Source: DTU049 sp033809015 (lineage in GTDB: Bacteria; Bacteroidota; Bacteroidia; Bacteroidales; DTU049). Taken from it: DNA of 5,540 bases. Under the pieces are notes generated by a model. The model searched no databases, was not told the DNA's origin, and worked only from the letters and a program-made list of their open reading frames with translations. Position numbers and translations under genes: made by a program. Below, one piece after another: positions 1 to 5,540 of the stretch (positions are counted from its first letter, which is position 1; each line of letters begins with the position of its first letter). The stretch spans positions 1 through 5,540 of the forward strand of contig JAPXMM010000154.1 in NCBI GenBank assembly GCA_033809015.1, written 5' to 3'.

Positions 1-829
1 CTCCGTGAAATCTACTCATCCACACCTTGAAATCACTTATTTTGCTTTCAACTATCTTGACACTGTATATACCTCGTTTCACTTGTTTTTTGTTTACTAT
101 CACTTTTTTACTTTGTAAACTTTTTACAGCTTTTTTGAACTCTTTCTTTGGCTTAACACATATCAAATTATTCTCTGACAATCTATTCTTTAGCTCTTCT
201 CTCAATTGCTCATTTTTCACTTTTTTCTCACCAACCTGTTTAAAAAGTAAATTCCCTTCTCTGTCTGTTACGACTAATACTGCTACCTTGGGATGTTTTT
301 TCTTTTTAGCTCGTTGGTATTCTTCTTTGTTTTTATATTTCCTACCTTTCTCTGAATAGTTCATTAGCAGCTCATCAGCTTCTACAATACCAGAGAAGCT
401 TATTCCACCTTCTAAGGTTCTAATAGCAGCTAATATTTTGTGTCGCCATTCAAAGCTTGTTTTCAAGCAAATGCCAACCTCATCAGCACAAGCTCGTAGA
501 CTTTTTCCTTCTAACATACATCTCATATAGTCGAGCATTAGTGGATATTTTCGCATTCGATAAACAAAGGTGCGAGCAGTTTCACGGAATTGATAACCGC
601 AGGTTTTGCATTTATATACTTGTCTACCATTTCTTTTACCAGCTTTGATGACATTTTCACTTCTACAGTCGGGACAGATAGCTGCGGTAGATTGGATTTT
701 TACTTTTTGGTAATCTACTGCATTAGCATTGTTATTTACTAAATATTGATATAGCTGATCTAAAAAATCTCGCTTATGATCCTTAGGCAGAGCCAAGTAT
801 TTATCAATGTTTTCTAATAATTCCTTCAT
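1..829 (-). CDS. IS1595-family transposase, 3' end cut by window edge
   Basis: The minus-strand frame from ATG at 829-827 stays open for 276 codons and leaves the window without a stop. It would encode a cut-and-paste DDE-type transposase. Residues 52-77 form a zinc ribbon (CPDC at 52-55, CKTC at 74-77). Residues about 108-133 look like a helix-turn-helix, with EVGICLKTSFEWRHKIL as the typical IS1595 segment. VEADE at 149-153 carries the first catalytic Asp (D152). Near the edge, GIYSVKIVESKISDFKVW and SRFHG match the end of the catalytic core, with E261 and K268 spaced as in an E-x6-K motif. The second catalytic Asp, expected in a TDxxKxY-like segment near residue 225, is not seen: the protein reads LICVKPKKEF there. 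The family assignment rests on recalled motifs. The visible part has no frameshift, so the gene is either recent or still selected, but activity is doubtful. A possible promoter lies just upstream. Confidence 0.85.
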   Translation of the reverse strand, partial: MKELLENIDKYLALPKDHKRDFLDQLYQYLVNNNANAVDYQKVKIQSTAAICPDCRSENVIKAGKRNGRQVYKCKTCGYQFRETARTFVYRMRKYPLMLDYMRCMLEGKSLRACADEVGICLKTSFEWRHKILAAIRTLEGGISFSGIVEADELLMNYSEKGRKYKNKEEYQRAKKKKHPKVAVLVVTDREGNLLFKQVGEKKVKNEQLREELKNRLSENNLICVKPKKEFKKAVKSLQSKKVIVNKKQVKRGIYSVKIVESKISDFKVWMSRFHG

Positions 830-845
830 AATTATAAAATTTGAG

Positions 846-877
846 CAAAATTAATAAATATTATTGAAATATTAAAC
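846..877 (-). promoter_or_regulatory. Possible transposase promoter
   Basis: On the minus strand, TAATTTTG at 853-846 fits the Bacteroidota -7 consensus TAnnTTTG, and GTTTA at 877-873 lies about 20 bases upstream, near where a -33 TTTG-like element is expected. The start codon is at 829, so the leader would be about 10 bases or slightly more. In such AT-rich DNA a chance match is quite possible. No Shine-Dalgarno sequence precedes the ATG. Confidence 0.35.
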
Positions 878-923
878 GTTTTAAAATATAACATAAAAAT
901 ATTTATTTTAAAATTTACCCCCT

Positions 924-956
924 CAATTTAATGATAACGTTTTTATCATTAAATTG
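924..956. repeat. Perfect 14-bp inverted repeat (hairpin)
   Basis: CAATTTAATGATAA at 924-937 is exactly complementary to TTATCATTAAATTG at 943-956, leaving a 5-base loop (CGTTT). The stem is AT-rich and is not followed by a T-run on either strand, so it does not look like a normal intrinsic terminator. It lies between the two C-rich direct repeats upstream of the transposase. It may be an IS-end structure, a protein-binding palindrome or a preferred insertion site; the sequence does not decide. Confidence 0.75.
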
Positions 957-975
957 CCAGCAATACTTCCCCTCT

Positions 976-1001
976 AATTTAATTTTTTAGAATCTGGCCT
1001 T
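976..1001. repeat. Repeat copy A, also found on the far side of the operon
   Basis: This 26-base stretch (core TTTTTTAGAATCTGGCCTT) closely matches 5062-5085 (core TTTTTAGAATCGACCTT) in the same orientation. The two differ by two one-base gaps and two substitutions over about 25 bases. The copies lie on opposite sides of the etf operon, next to transposon sequence in each case, which suggests related IS-end or target sequences. The AT-rich half of the match carries little weight; the AGAATC and CCTT parts carry most. Confidence 0.5.
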
Positions 1002-1099
1002 TAAGTAATAACTATATTTCATAAAAGTGTAATTGATATTTAATAAAAATTTCTTTCTCTTATGTCTATTTAAAGAAACAAAGAATCATTTCCTAATGC

Positions 1100-1148
1100 G
1101 GTATTAATTCGAAAAAATAATTAATTATGAAGTTATTCAATTAATACC
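1100..1148. repeat. Inverted repeat with 10-bp perfect arms
   Basis: GGTATTAATT at 1100-1109 is the exact reverse complement of AATTAATACC at 1139-1148. Allowing one gap, the arms extend inwards to 13 bases (GGTATTAATTCGAA against TTCAATTAATACC). The 29 bases between are almost all A and T. No function is evident; it may be the remains of a small mobile element or a transcript structure. Confidence 0.45.
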
Positions 1149-1211
1149 AAAATTTTTAGAAAAATTACATTTAAAAATGCTAAATGAAATGAAGAAACAT
1201 AAAATTAAATA

Positions 1212-1250
1212 AAAAAAGTGGTTTATTTACTAAAAATAAACCACTTTTTT
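1212..1250 (-). terminator. Strong bidirectional intrinsic terminator of the etf operon
   Basis: AAAAAAGTGGTTTATTT at 1212-1228 pairs perfectly with AAATAAACCACTTTTTT at 1234-1250, giving a 17-bp stem with a 5-base loop. The A-run on one side and T-run on the other supply a U-tract for transcripts in both directions. It begins about 20 bases after the dehydrogenase stop codon, so it most likely ends the etfB-etfA-dehydrogenase transcript and also shields the operon from rightward transcription coming out of the IS side. Confidence 0.9.
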
Positions 1251-1270
1251 ATAATAATTAAATATAAAGA

Positions 1271-2989
1271 TTAATCTAAATCAAAAATATTTTTGCAAGA
1301 GCATAAATCATCTTCTTCTAAAGATGTTATAAGGTTAGCATGTTGGGTATTTTGAGCATTTGAGTATTTTATATAAGTTTGTGCAGAGTTCAAAAATTCG
1401 ATATTTCTCTGAGCATCATATAATAATAAATAGCTAATGATAATATTTCCAATCATTTCAACTAATCTGCGAGCATGAAAATCTAATGTTTCTTGATTAG
1501 CAGCATCTTTAATTTTATTATATACATAATCATATTGAGAAGTCATTTTGACAAGAATAGATTTTAGATCTTGAAGTTCTGGATGAGTAATTAGAGAGGC
1601 ATATTCATCTACTTTTTCTCTAAAAGTATTATTAGTAACTCCTCTAATAGCTGCTACTACTTGTAATTGCGAAGTACCTTCATAGATATTAGTAATTCTA
1701 GCATCCCTATATAATCTCTCAATAGGGTAATCTTTCATATAGCCTGATCCACCGTGGATTTGCAAAGAATCATAGGTAATTTGATTAGCAAATTCGCTAG
1801 AAAATAATTTGACAAGTGGAGTATAATACTCAGCTAATTTTTGATATTTTTTTAAATCATCTTTTTCATTTTGAGAAAGAGGTCTTTTTTCAGATAGATA
1901 ATTTAATCCTTTATAAATATCAACAAATCTAGCAGTTTCATACATAAGTGTACGAGCGGCGTCCAGTTTAGCTTTCATTGTGTTGAGCATTTCATAAACT
2001 GGAGGAAATTGAATAATAGGTTTGCCAAATTGGAAGCGTTCTTGAGCATATTTATAACCTTCGCGATAAGCAGCTTCAGCAATACCGACAGATTGTGCAG
2101 ATACACCTAGTCTAGCAGCATTCATTAGAGACATTACATATTTAATAAGTCCAAGTTTTCTTTGGCCAACGAGTAAAGCAGGGGCGTTTTTGAAAACTAA
2201 TTCACATGTAGGACTACCATGAATGCCCATTTTATTTTCTATACGTCTAACTTTAACAGCTTTATCTCTGCGATCATATAAGAACAGTGATAGTCCACGC
2301 CCATCAGTAGTTCCCTCTTCGGATCTAGCTAAGACTAATGAAATGTCTGCATCACCATTGGTAATGAAACGTTTCACACCATTTAAATACCATTTATCTG
2401 TTTTCTCATCGTAGGTAGCTTTGAGTTGCACAGCTTGTAAATCGCTCCCAGCATCGGGTTCTGTGAGAGCCATAGCACCAGTTTTACCTTGAGAAAATAA
2501 AGGTAAAAATTTATCTTTTATTTCTTGACTAGCAAATTCATTAATTGTTTCAGCACAATCTTGTAAGCCCCAAATATTAGAAAAACTAGCATCAGCTCTA
2601 GCAATGATTTCATTACTCATTACAAAGGGAAGAATGGGAAAATTTAATCCTTCATGTTTTCTAGGTAAAGTCATGCCCATAACATTAGCTTCTACAAGTG
2701 AATTGTAATTTTCTTGAGTAGCAGGGTGATAATGTACTTCATTATTAATAAGCTGTGGACCTTCTGCATCTACTATCTCAGCATTAGGATCTATTACTTC
2801 ACCAGCTATTTCACCAATAATTTCTAAAGTTTTTTCATAATTATCTATCGCATCCTCTACATCTTGTGGAGCATAATCATATTTATCTTTTTCTGAAAAA
2901 TCATCTTCTTTGATAAGAACGATTTTTTCCATAAGAGGATGATTGAGATGAAATTTAAGTGATTTATTATCTAAAAAGAAATTTTCCAT
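1271..2989 (-). CDS. Acyl-CoA dehydrogenase, long form with C-terminal extension
   Basis: This FAD enzyme makes the first alpha-beta double bond in an acyl-CoA and passes electrons to ETF. At 572 residues it is much longer than the usual 380-390 and matches the 560-600-residue subgroup that includes DmdC-like proteins. Visible parts: an N-terminal helical region (about 30-160); ALTEPDAGSD at 174-183, the first family signature, in the flavin/substrate-contacting middle domain; RFQFGKPI at 318-325; and IHGGSGYMKDYPIERLYRD at 411-429, the second signature. E437 in IYEGTSQLQ sits at the usual catalytic-base position. Residues about 355-390 are an insertion typical of the long subgroup, and about 450-572 a helical C-terminal domain ending with an odd CSC (563-565). 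The start is 7 bases after the etfA stop, with no Shine-Dalgarno. No signal peptide, so cytoplasmic. Chain-length preference cannot be told. Confidence 0.93.
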   Translation of the reverse strand: MENFFLDNKSLKFHLNHPLMEKIVLIKEDDFSEKDKYDYAPQDVEDAIDNYEKTLEIIGEIAGEVIDPNAEIVDAEGPQLINNEVHYHPATQENYNSLVEANVMGMTLPRKHEGLNFPILPFVMSNEIIARADASFSNIWGLQDCAETINEFASQEIKDKFLPLFSQGKTGAMALTEPDAGSDLQAVQLKATYDEKTDKWYLNGVKRFITNGDADISLVLARSEEGTTDGRGLSLFLYDRRDKAVKVRRIENKMGIHGSPTCELVFKNAPALLVGQRKLGLIKYVMSLMNAARLGVSAQSVGIAEAAYREGYKYAQERFQFGKPIIQFPPVYEMLNTMKAKLDAARTLMYETARFVDIYKGLNYLSEKRPLSQNEKDDLKKYQKLAEYYTPLVKLFSSEFANQITYDSLQIHGGSGYMKDYPIERLYRDARITNIYEGTSQLQVVAAIRGVTNNTFREKVDEYASLITHPELQDLKSILVKMTSQYDYVYNKIKDAANQETLDFHARRLVEMIGNIIISYLLLYDAQRNIEFLNSAQTYIKYSNAQNTQHANLITSLEEDDLCSCKNIFDLD

Positions 2990-2996
2990 AATTCAA

Positions 2997-4019
2997 TTAT
3001 TTTACGTTTTGTTTATAAAATTTAATCATTTTAGGTATTACAGAATTGACATCTCCTATAATAACATAGTCAGCGATTTCATTAATAGGTGCTTTGGGGT
3101 CGGTATTTACAGAAATTATAGTAGAGCTCTCAGCCATACCAGCTCTGTGTTGTACAGCACCAGAAATACCACAAGCTATATATAATTTGGGTCTAACAGT
3201 TACACCAGTTTGTCCAATTTGGCGTTCTGGTTCAGCAAAGCCAGCATCTACAGCAGCTCTAGAAGCACCAACTTCACCACCTAAGATATTAGCTAATTCA
3301 TACAATAATTGAAAATTTTCTTTACTTCCCAAGCCATAGCCACCAGCTACGATAATATTAGCATTTTTAATATTAATCTTTTGTGGTTCTACATGTCTTT
3401 CAATAATTTGTAAGATGAAATGCTCAGGTTTTAGAATTTTTTCAGTATCTATTTTAGAAATTTTACTATTATAACTATTAGAAATAATTTCTTTTTTCAT
3501 CACACCTTCTCTGACAGTAGCCATTTGAGGGCGGGTTTCAGGATTAATAATGGTAGCAATGATATTACCACCAAATGCTGGTCTTATTTGAAGAAGTAAA
3601 TTTTTATATTCTTTTTGAGTTTTAGGTTCTATATGCGAACCAATAGCTAGCTCGGTACAATCAGCAGTTAATCCACAACGTAAAGCAGAAGCCACTCTAG
3701 GAGCTAGATCTCTGCCGATAGGTGTAGCACCATAAATAACTATTTGAGGTTGTTCATTTTTTATAAGTTCTATAACTATAGCAGCATGTGGTAAAGTTTG
3801 ATAAGGAAATAATCTATTATCTTTAGCTAAATGAATCACATCAACTCCGTATGGAGACACTTGTTTAGCAATATTTTCATCTACGTCACCTATTACTATA
3901 GCTTCTAATGGTACATTTAATTGATTAGCTAATTTTCTTCCTTTAGAACATAATTCTAAACTTACATCAGCTATATTTTTTTCTTCTGTTAATTCACAAT
4001 AAACAAAAATACTATTCAT
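2997..4019 (-). CDS. etfA: Electron transfer flavoprotein, alpha subunit
   Basis: The 340-residue alpha subunit holds the redox FAD of the ETF heterodimer and relays electrons from the acyl-CoA dehydrogenase. Length is normal. Residues 1-190 are the alpha/beta N-terminal domain, with the family segment YGATPIGRDLAPRVASAL at 96-113. Residues about 215-335 are the FAD-binding domain and carry nearly all diagnostic contacts: GASRAAVDAGF at 251-261 (R254 near the isoalloxazine), GQTG at 269-272, GISGAVQH at 284-291, and NTDPKAPI at 305-312 followed by ADYVIIGD. The family reading is therefore firm. The gene starts 24 bases after the etfB stop and is followed after 7 bases by the dehydrogenase, so the three are co-transcribed and their products should form one electron-transfer unit. 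The start is preceded by TTTGAATT rather than a purine-rich ribosome site, as expected in Bacteroidota. Confidence 0.96.
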   Translation of the reverse strand: MNSIFVYCELTEEKNIADVSLELCSKGRKLANQLNVPLEAIVIGDVDENIAKQVSPYGVDVIHLAKDNRLFPYQTLPHAAIVIELIKNEQPQIVIYGATPIGRDLAPRVASALRCGLTADCTELAIGSHIEPKTQKEYKNLLLQIRPAFGGNIIATIINPETRPQMATVREGVMKKEIISNSYNSKISKIDTEKILKPEHFILQIIERHVEPQKINIKNANIIVAGGYGLGSKENFQLLYELANILGGEVGASRAAVDAGFAEPERQIGQTGVTVRPKLYIACGISGAVQHRAGMAESSTIISVNTDPKAPINEIADYVIIGDVNSVIPKMIKFYKQNVK

Positions 4020-4043
4020 AATTCAAAGTTTTTAAAAAAAAGG

Positions 4044-4916
4044 TTATCCAATAATATGGCTATTGATGAGGTTTTTCATTAGTTTGTCTATGTCATTATC
4101 ATTGTCTGCTAAAACTAGATTTTCTTTAGCTTTGAAGACAACATTTTCAATTTTTTTCACCTTAGTAGGAGAACCACTCAGACCTAACCAATTAATATCA
4201 GCTTCGATATCTTCTACGCCCCATTCATCTATTTTTAAATAGGGTTTAGATTCGAAGAGATCGTAATAATCTTCATTACGCTCTTGAAGCTCAGATATGG
4301 AAGTGGCTTTTTTGTATTTCATCACCAATTTAGCATTTCTAAATCTACATCTAGGAGAGCTATGATTGACAGTAATCAAGCAGGGTAGAGTAGATTTAAT
4401 AATTTCTACACCTCTGTCTAATCTTCTTTTAATAGTAATACTAGAGGTATCAACATCAACTAATTCCTCTGCATATGTAATCTGTGGTATACCAAGTTTT
4501 TCAGCAGTTTGAGGTCCTACCTGTGCTGTATCACCATCGATAGCTTGTCTACCAGTGAAAATTAAATTTACAGGCCATAATTTTTTAATAGCCATAGATA
4601 GTGCATAACTTGTAGCTAAAGTATCACTACCAGCGAAGCGTCTATCTGTCAATAGATATCCTTTATCTACTCCACGAAACAGTGCTTCTCTAATAATTTC
4701 ATTGGCACGTACTGGACCCATAGTTAAAAGGATAACCTCACTATCTTTAATTTTATCTTTAACTCTAAGAGCCATCTCTAAGGCATGTAAATCTTCTGGA
4801 TTAAAAATAACTGGCAATGCAGCCCTATTTACAGTACCATCCTCTTTCATGGCATCTTGAGTTACATTAGCAGTGTCTGGCACTTGCTTAGCTAACACTA
4901 CAATTTTTAAGCTCAT
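4044..4916 (-). CDS. etfB: Electron transfer flavoprotein, beta subunit
   Basis: The 290-residue beta subunit packs against EtfA and binds the second nucleotide (AMP in simple ETFs, a second FAD in bifurcating ones). It opens with KIVVLAKQVPDT (4-15). Residues 65-105 contain a nucleotide-binding stretch with MGPVRANEIIREAL and then DRRFAGSDTLATS (91-103). GRQAIDGDTAQVGPQTAEKLG at 122-142 is the beta-subunit signature. LSGSPTKV at 246-253 begins the C-terminal arm that wraps around EtfA. The DRxFAGSDTLATS form resembles ETFs of anaerobes, some of which bifurcate electrons, more than the mitochondrial type; this is suggestive only. It is the first gene of the operon, 29 bases downstream of a clear -7 element, and no Shine-Dalgarno precedes the ATG. 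No signal peptide or membrane segment is seen. Confidence 0.95.
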   Translation of the reverse strand: MSLKIVVLAKQVPDTANVTQDAMKEDGTVNRAALPVIFNPEDLHALEMALRVKDKIKDSEVILLTMGPVRANEIIREALFRGVDKGYLLTDRRFAGSDTLATSYALSMAIKKLWPVNLIFTGRQAIDGDTAQVGPQTAEKLGIPQITYAEELVDVDTSSITIKRRLDRGVEIIKSTLPCLITVNHSSPRCRFRNAKLVMKYKKATSISELQERNEDYYDLFESKPYLKIDEWGVEDIEADINWLGLSGSPTKVKKIENVVFKAKENLVLADNDNDIDKLMKNLINSHIIG

Positions 4917-4944
4917 ATATTTCCAATTTTCAATAATTAGTTTG

Positions 4945-4974
4945 CAAAGATACGATTAAAAAATTATATGAAAA
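4945..4974 (-). promoter_or_regulatory. Promoter of the etfB-etfA-dehydrogenase operon
   Basis: On the minus strand TATCTTTG at 4952-4945 is a perfect match to the Bacteroidota primary sigma -7 element TAnnTTTG. TTTTC at 4974-4970, about 17-18 bases upstream, fits the weaker TTTG-like -33 element. Transcription would begin a few bases downstream, giving a leader of roughly 20 bases before the etfB ATG at 4916. No operator or riboswitch structure is visible in that short leader. Confidence 0.75.
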
Positions 4975-4998
4975 TGTAAAAATTCAAATTTACCATTA

Positions 4999-5083
4999 GG
5001 GGACATCTAAAAATTAAAATGAAGAAAATTTATTAAAAATATAGATATTATATAGATAAAAAATTCAATTTTTAGAATCGACC
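4999..5083. repeat. Imperfect inverted repeat pair near the IS630 remnant
   Basis: GGGGACATCTAAAAATT near 4999-5015 and AATTTTTAGAATCGACC at 5067-5083 face each other: 10 bases (TCTAAAAATT) are exactly complementary and the outer G/C-rich ends are similar after a gap. The spacing is about 50 bases of AT-rich DNA. The arrangement resembles the ends of a small non-coding element, or two nearby IS ends, but is too imperfect for a firm call. Confidence 0.3.
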
Positions 5084-5085
5084 TT
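5062..5085. repeat. Repeat copy B, matching copy A across the operon
   Basis: This is the partner of the sequence at 976-1001, in the same orientation and about 4.1 kb away. It lies just beyond the 3' end of the decayed IS630-type transposase, where that element's terminus would be expected. It also forms the right arm of the inverted pair with 4999-5015. Confidence 0.5.
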
Positions 5086-5099
5086 GAATAAATATCATT

Positions 5100-5540
5100 T
5101 TAAACCAAGTTGCGTTCTAAAATATAATATTTAGATAAGGGGAAAAAAGTCATAGATTTTACATAATCAGGTTTTTTATTTAAGTCATTTATGCTTTTGC
5201 TAACTATTTCCATTGTTTCTGGTATAGAATAATATAAACTTCTGTATTTGCATAGGGTAATATTTAAGAGCTAATGCGCCCCAACTTCGGACATTCGTAC
5301 ATATTCCTGCATAAACATAAAAACTTTCTCTTACCACTTGTTTAGCAACTACAGGACGTACTTGCTTGGGTGCCCAACAACCTCTTAGTATATTTACTCT
5401 GCCAAATCTTCCTTCATCCTGAACCATCAGTATAACTTTACTCCTATCAAGCCTTTCTTGCTCAATTATTTGTTCTACTTTCTTACTAAAGTTTTTTTAA
5501 AACCTTCTCTTCCTTATTCTGTTCAGAGTGAATAGGAAGA
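5100..5540 (-). pseudogene. Decayed IS630-family transposase fragment
   Basis: Read on the minus strand from the right edge, pieces of one DDE transposase appear in successive frames: LPIHSEQNKEEKVLKK, then SKKVEQIIEQERLDRSKVIL and VQDEGRFGR..CWAPKQVRPVV with VVRESFYVYAGI, then CPKLGRISS-stop-ILPYANTE, then ETMEIVSKSINDLNKKPDYV. The DE of QDEGRFGR holds the first catalytic Asp, as in IS630-type transposases. Four lesions separate the pieces: an extra A in the A7 run at 5492-5498, an 8-base tandem duplication at 5286-5301, a TAA at 5264-5266 where Leu is expected, and a 23-base insertion at 5217-5239. The match is lost near 5150, before the second Asp and the Glu of the active site. An ATG-initiated 75-codon frame (5427-5200) is only a fragment of this and not a gene. 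Confidence 0.85.

Larger units (their letters stand above)
830..1210. other. Gene-free AT-rich interval with repeats
   Basis: No open frame here is convincing on either strand. The stretch nearest the transposase should contain the 5' terminal region of that insertion element. Two C-rich runs, CCCCC at 918-922 and CCCC at 969-972, each sit in a similar context (TTACCCCCTCAATTTAAT at 915-932 and TTCCCCTCTAATTTAAT at 967-983). They read as G-runs on the transposase strand, and IS1595-family ends often begin with G-runs, so either could mark the element's end. The other end is outside the window, so the boundary cannot be fixed. The rest is low-complexity AT-rich DNA. Confidence 0.5.

Noticed and set aside
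27..359. 110-codon open frame on the plus strand
   Set aside because: It lies opposite the well-supported IS1595-type transposase; its Phe/Leu/Ser-rich composition is what the complement of a Lys-rich coding strand gives.
457..648. 63-codon open frame on the plus strand
   Set aside because: It is antisense to the zinc-ribbon and helix-turn-helix part of the same transposase and has no recognisable features of its own.
2223..2414. 63-codon open frame on the plus strand
   Set aside because: It is antisense to the middle domain of the acyl-CoA dehydrogenase, whose conserved motifs fix the coding strand.
3094..3312. 72-codon open frame on the plus strand
   Set aside because: It is antisense to the FAD-binding domain of EtfA.
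5200..5427. 75-codon minus-strand frame as a gene in its own right
   Set aside because: Its first half is the middle of an IS630-type transposase and its second half is out-of-frame sequence after an 8-base duplication, so it is a piece of a pseudogene.
1..5540. Composite transposon carrying the etf operon
   Set aside because: The two flanking transposases belong to different families, and one is decayed; no matching element ends enclose the operon.
1..5540. CRISPR array, tRNA, rRNA or riboswitch
   Set aside because: No regularly spaced repeats, no cloverleaf-like sequence and no long structured leader were seen on either strand.

Overview
The window is strongly AT-rich and holds one intact three-gene operon with transposon sequence on each side; all genes that can be supported lie on the minus strand. 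The gene set (ETF beta, ETF alpha and a long acyl-CoA dehydrogenase as one unit), the perfect TAnnTTTG-type -7 element in front of the operon and the lack of Shine-Dalgarno sequences before the starts all point to a member of the Bacteroidota. The low GC and the two unrelated transposon fragments in 5.5 kb would suit an IS-rich, possibly host-associated lineage, but the genus cannot be told from the sequence.

Layout, left to right. Bases 1-829 are the first 276 codons of an IS1595-type transposase that runs off the left edge. Bases 830-1210 hold no convincing gene, but contain a possible transposase promoter, a perfect 14-bp hairpin, repeats that may belong to IS ends, and a second inverted repeat. 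A strong bidirectional terminator at 1212-1250 closes the operon. The operon reads leftwards: etfB (4916-4044), etfA (4019-2997), acyl-CoA dehydrogenase (2989-1271), with gaps of 24 and 7 bases. Its promoter is at about 4945-4974. Bases 4980-5100 hold AT-rich sequence with short repeats. Bases 5100-5540 are a decayed IS630-type transposase whose individual lesions can be read.

How the genes work together: the dehydrogenase oxidises an acyl-CoA to the enoyl-CoA and passes electrons from its FAD to the EtfAB heterodimer, which hands them on to an acceptor not encoded here. The tight spacing and the single promoter and terminator imply co-transcription. The transposon fragments are not functionally linked to the operon. 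I see no sign of a new defence, RNA or mobile system. The points most worth a second look are the altered catalytic site of the left transposase, the readable decay of the right one, a 24-26-base repeat present on both sides of the operon, and an EtfB sequence that resembles ETFs of anaerobes.
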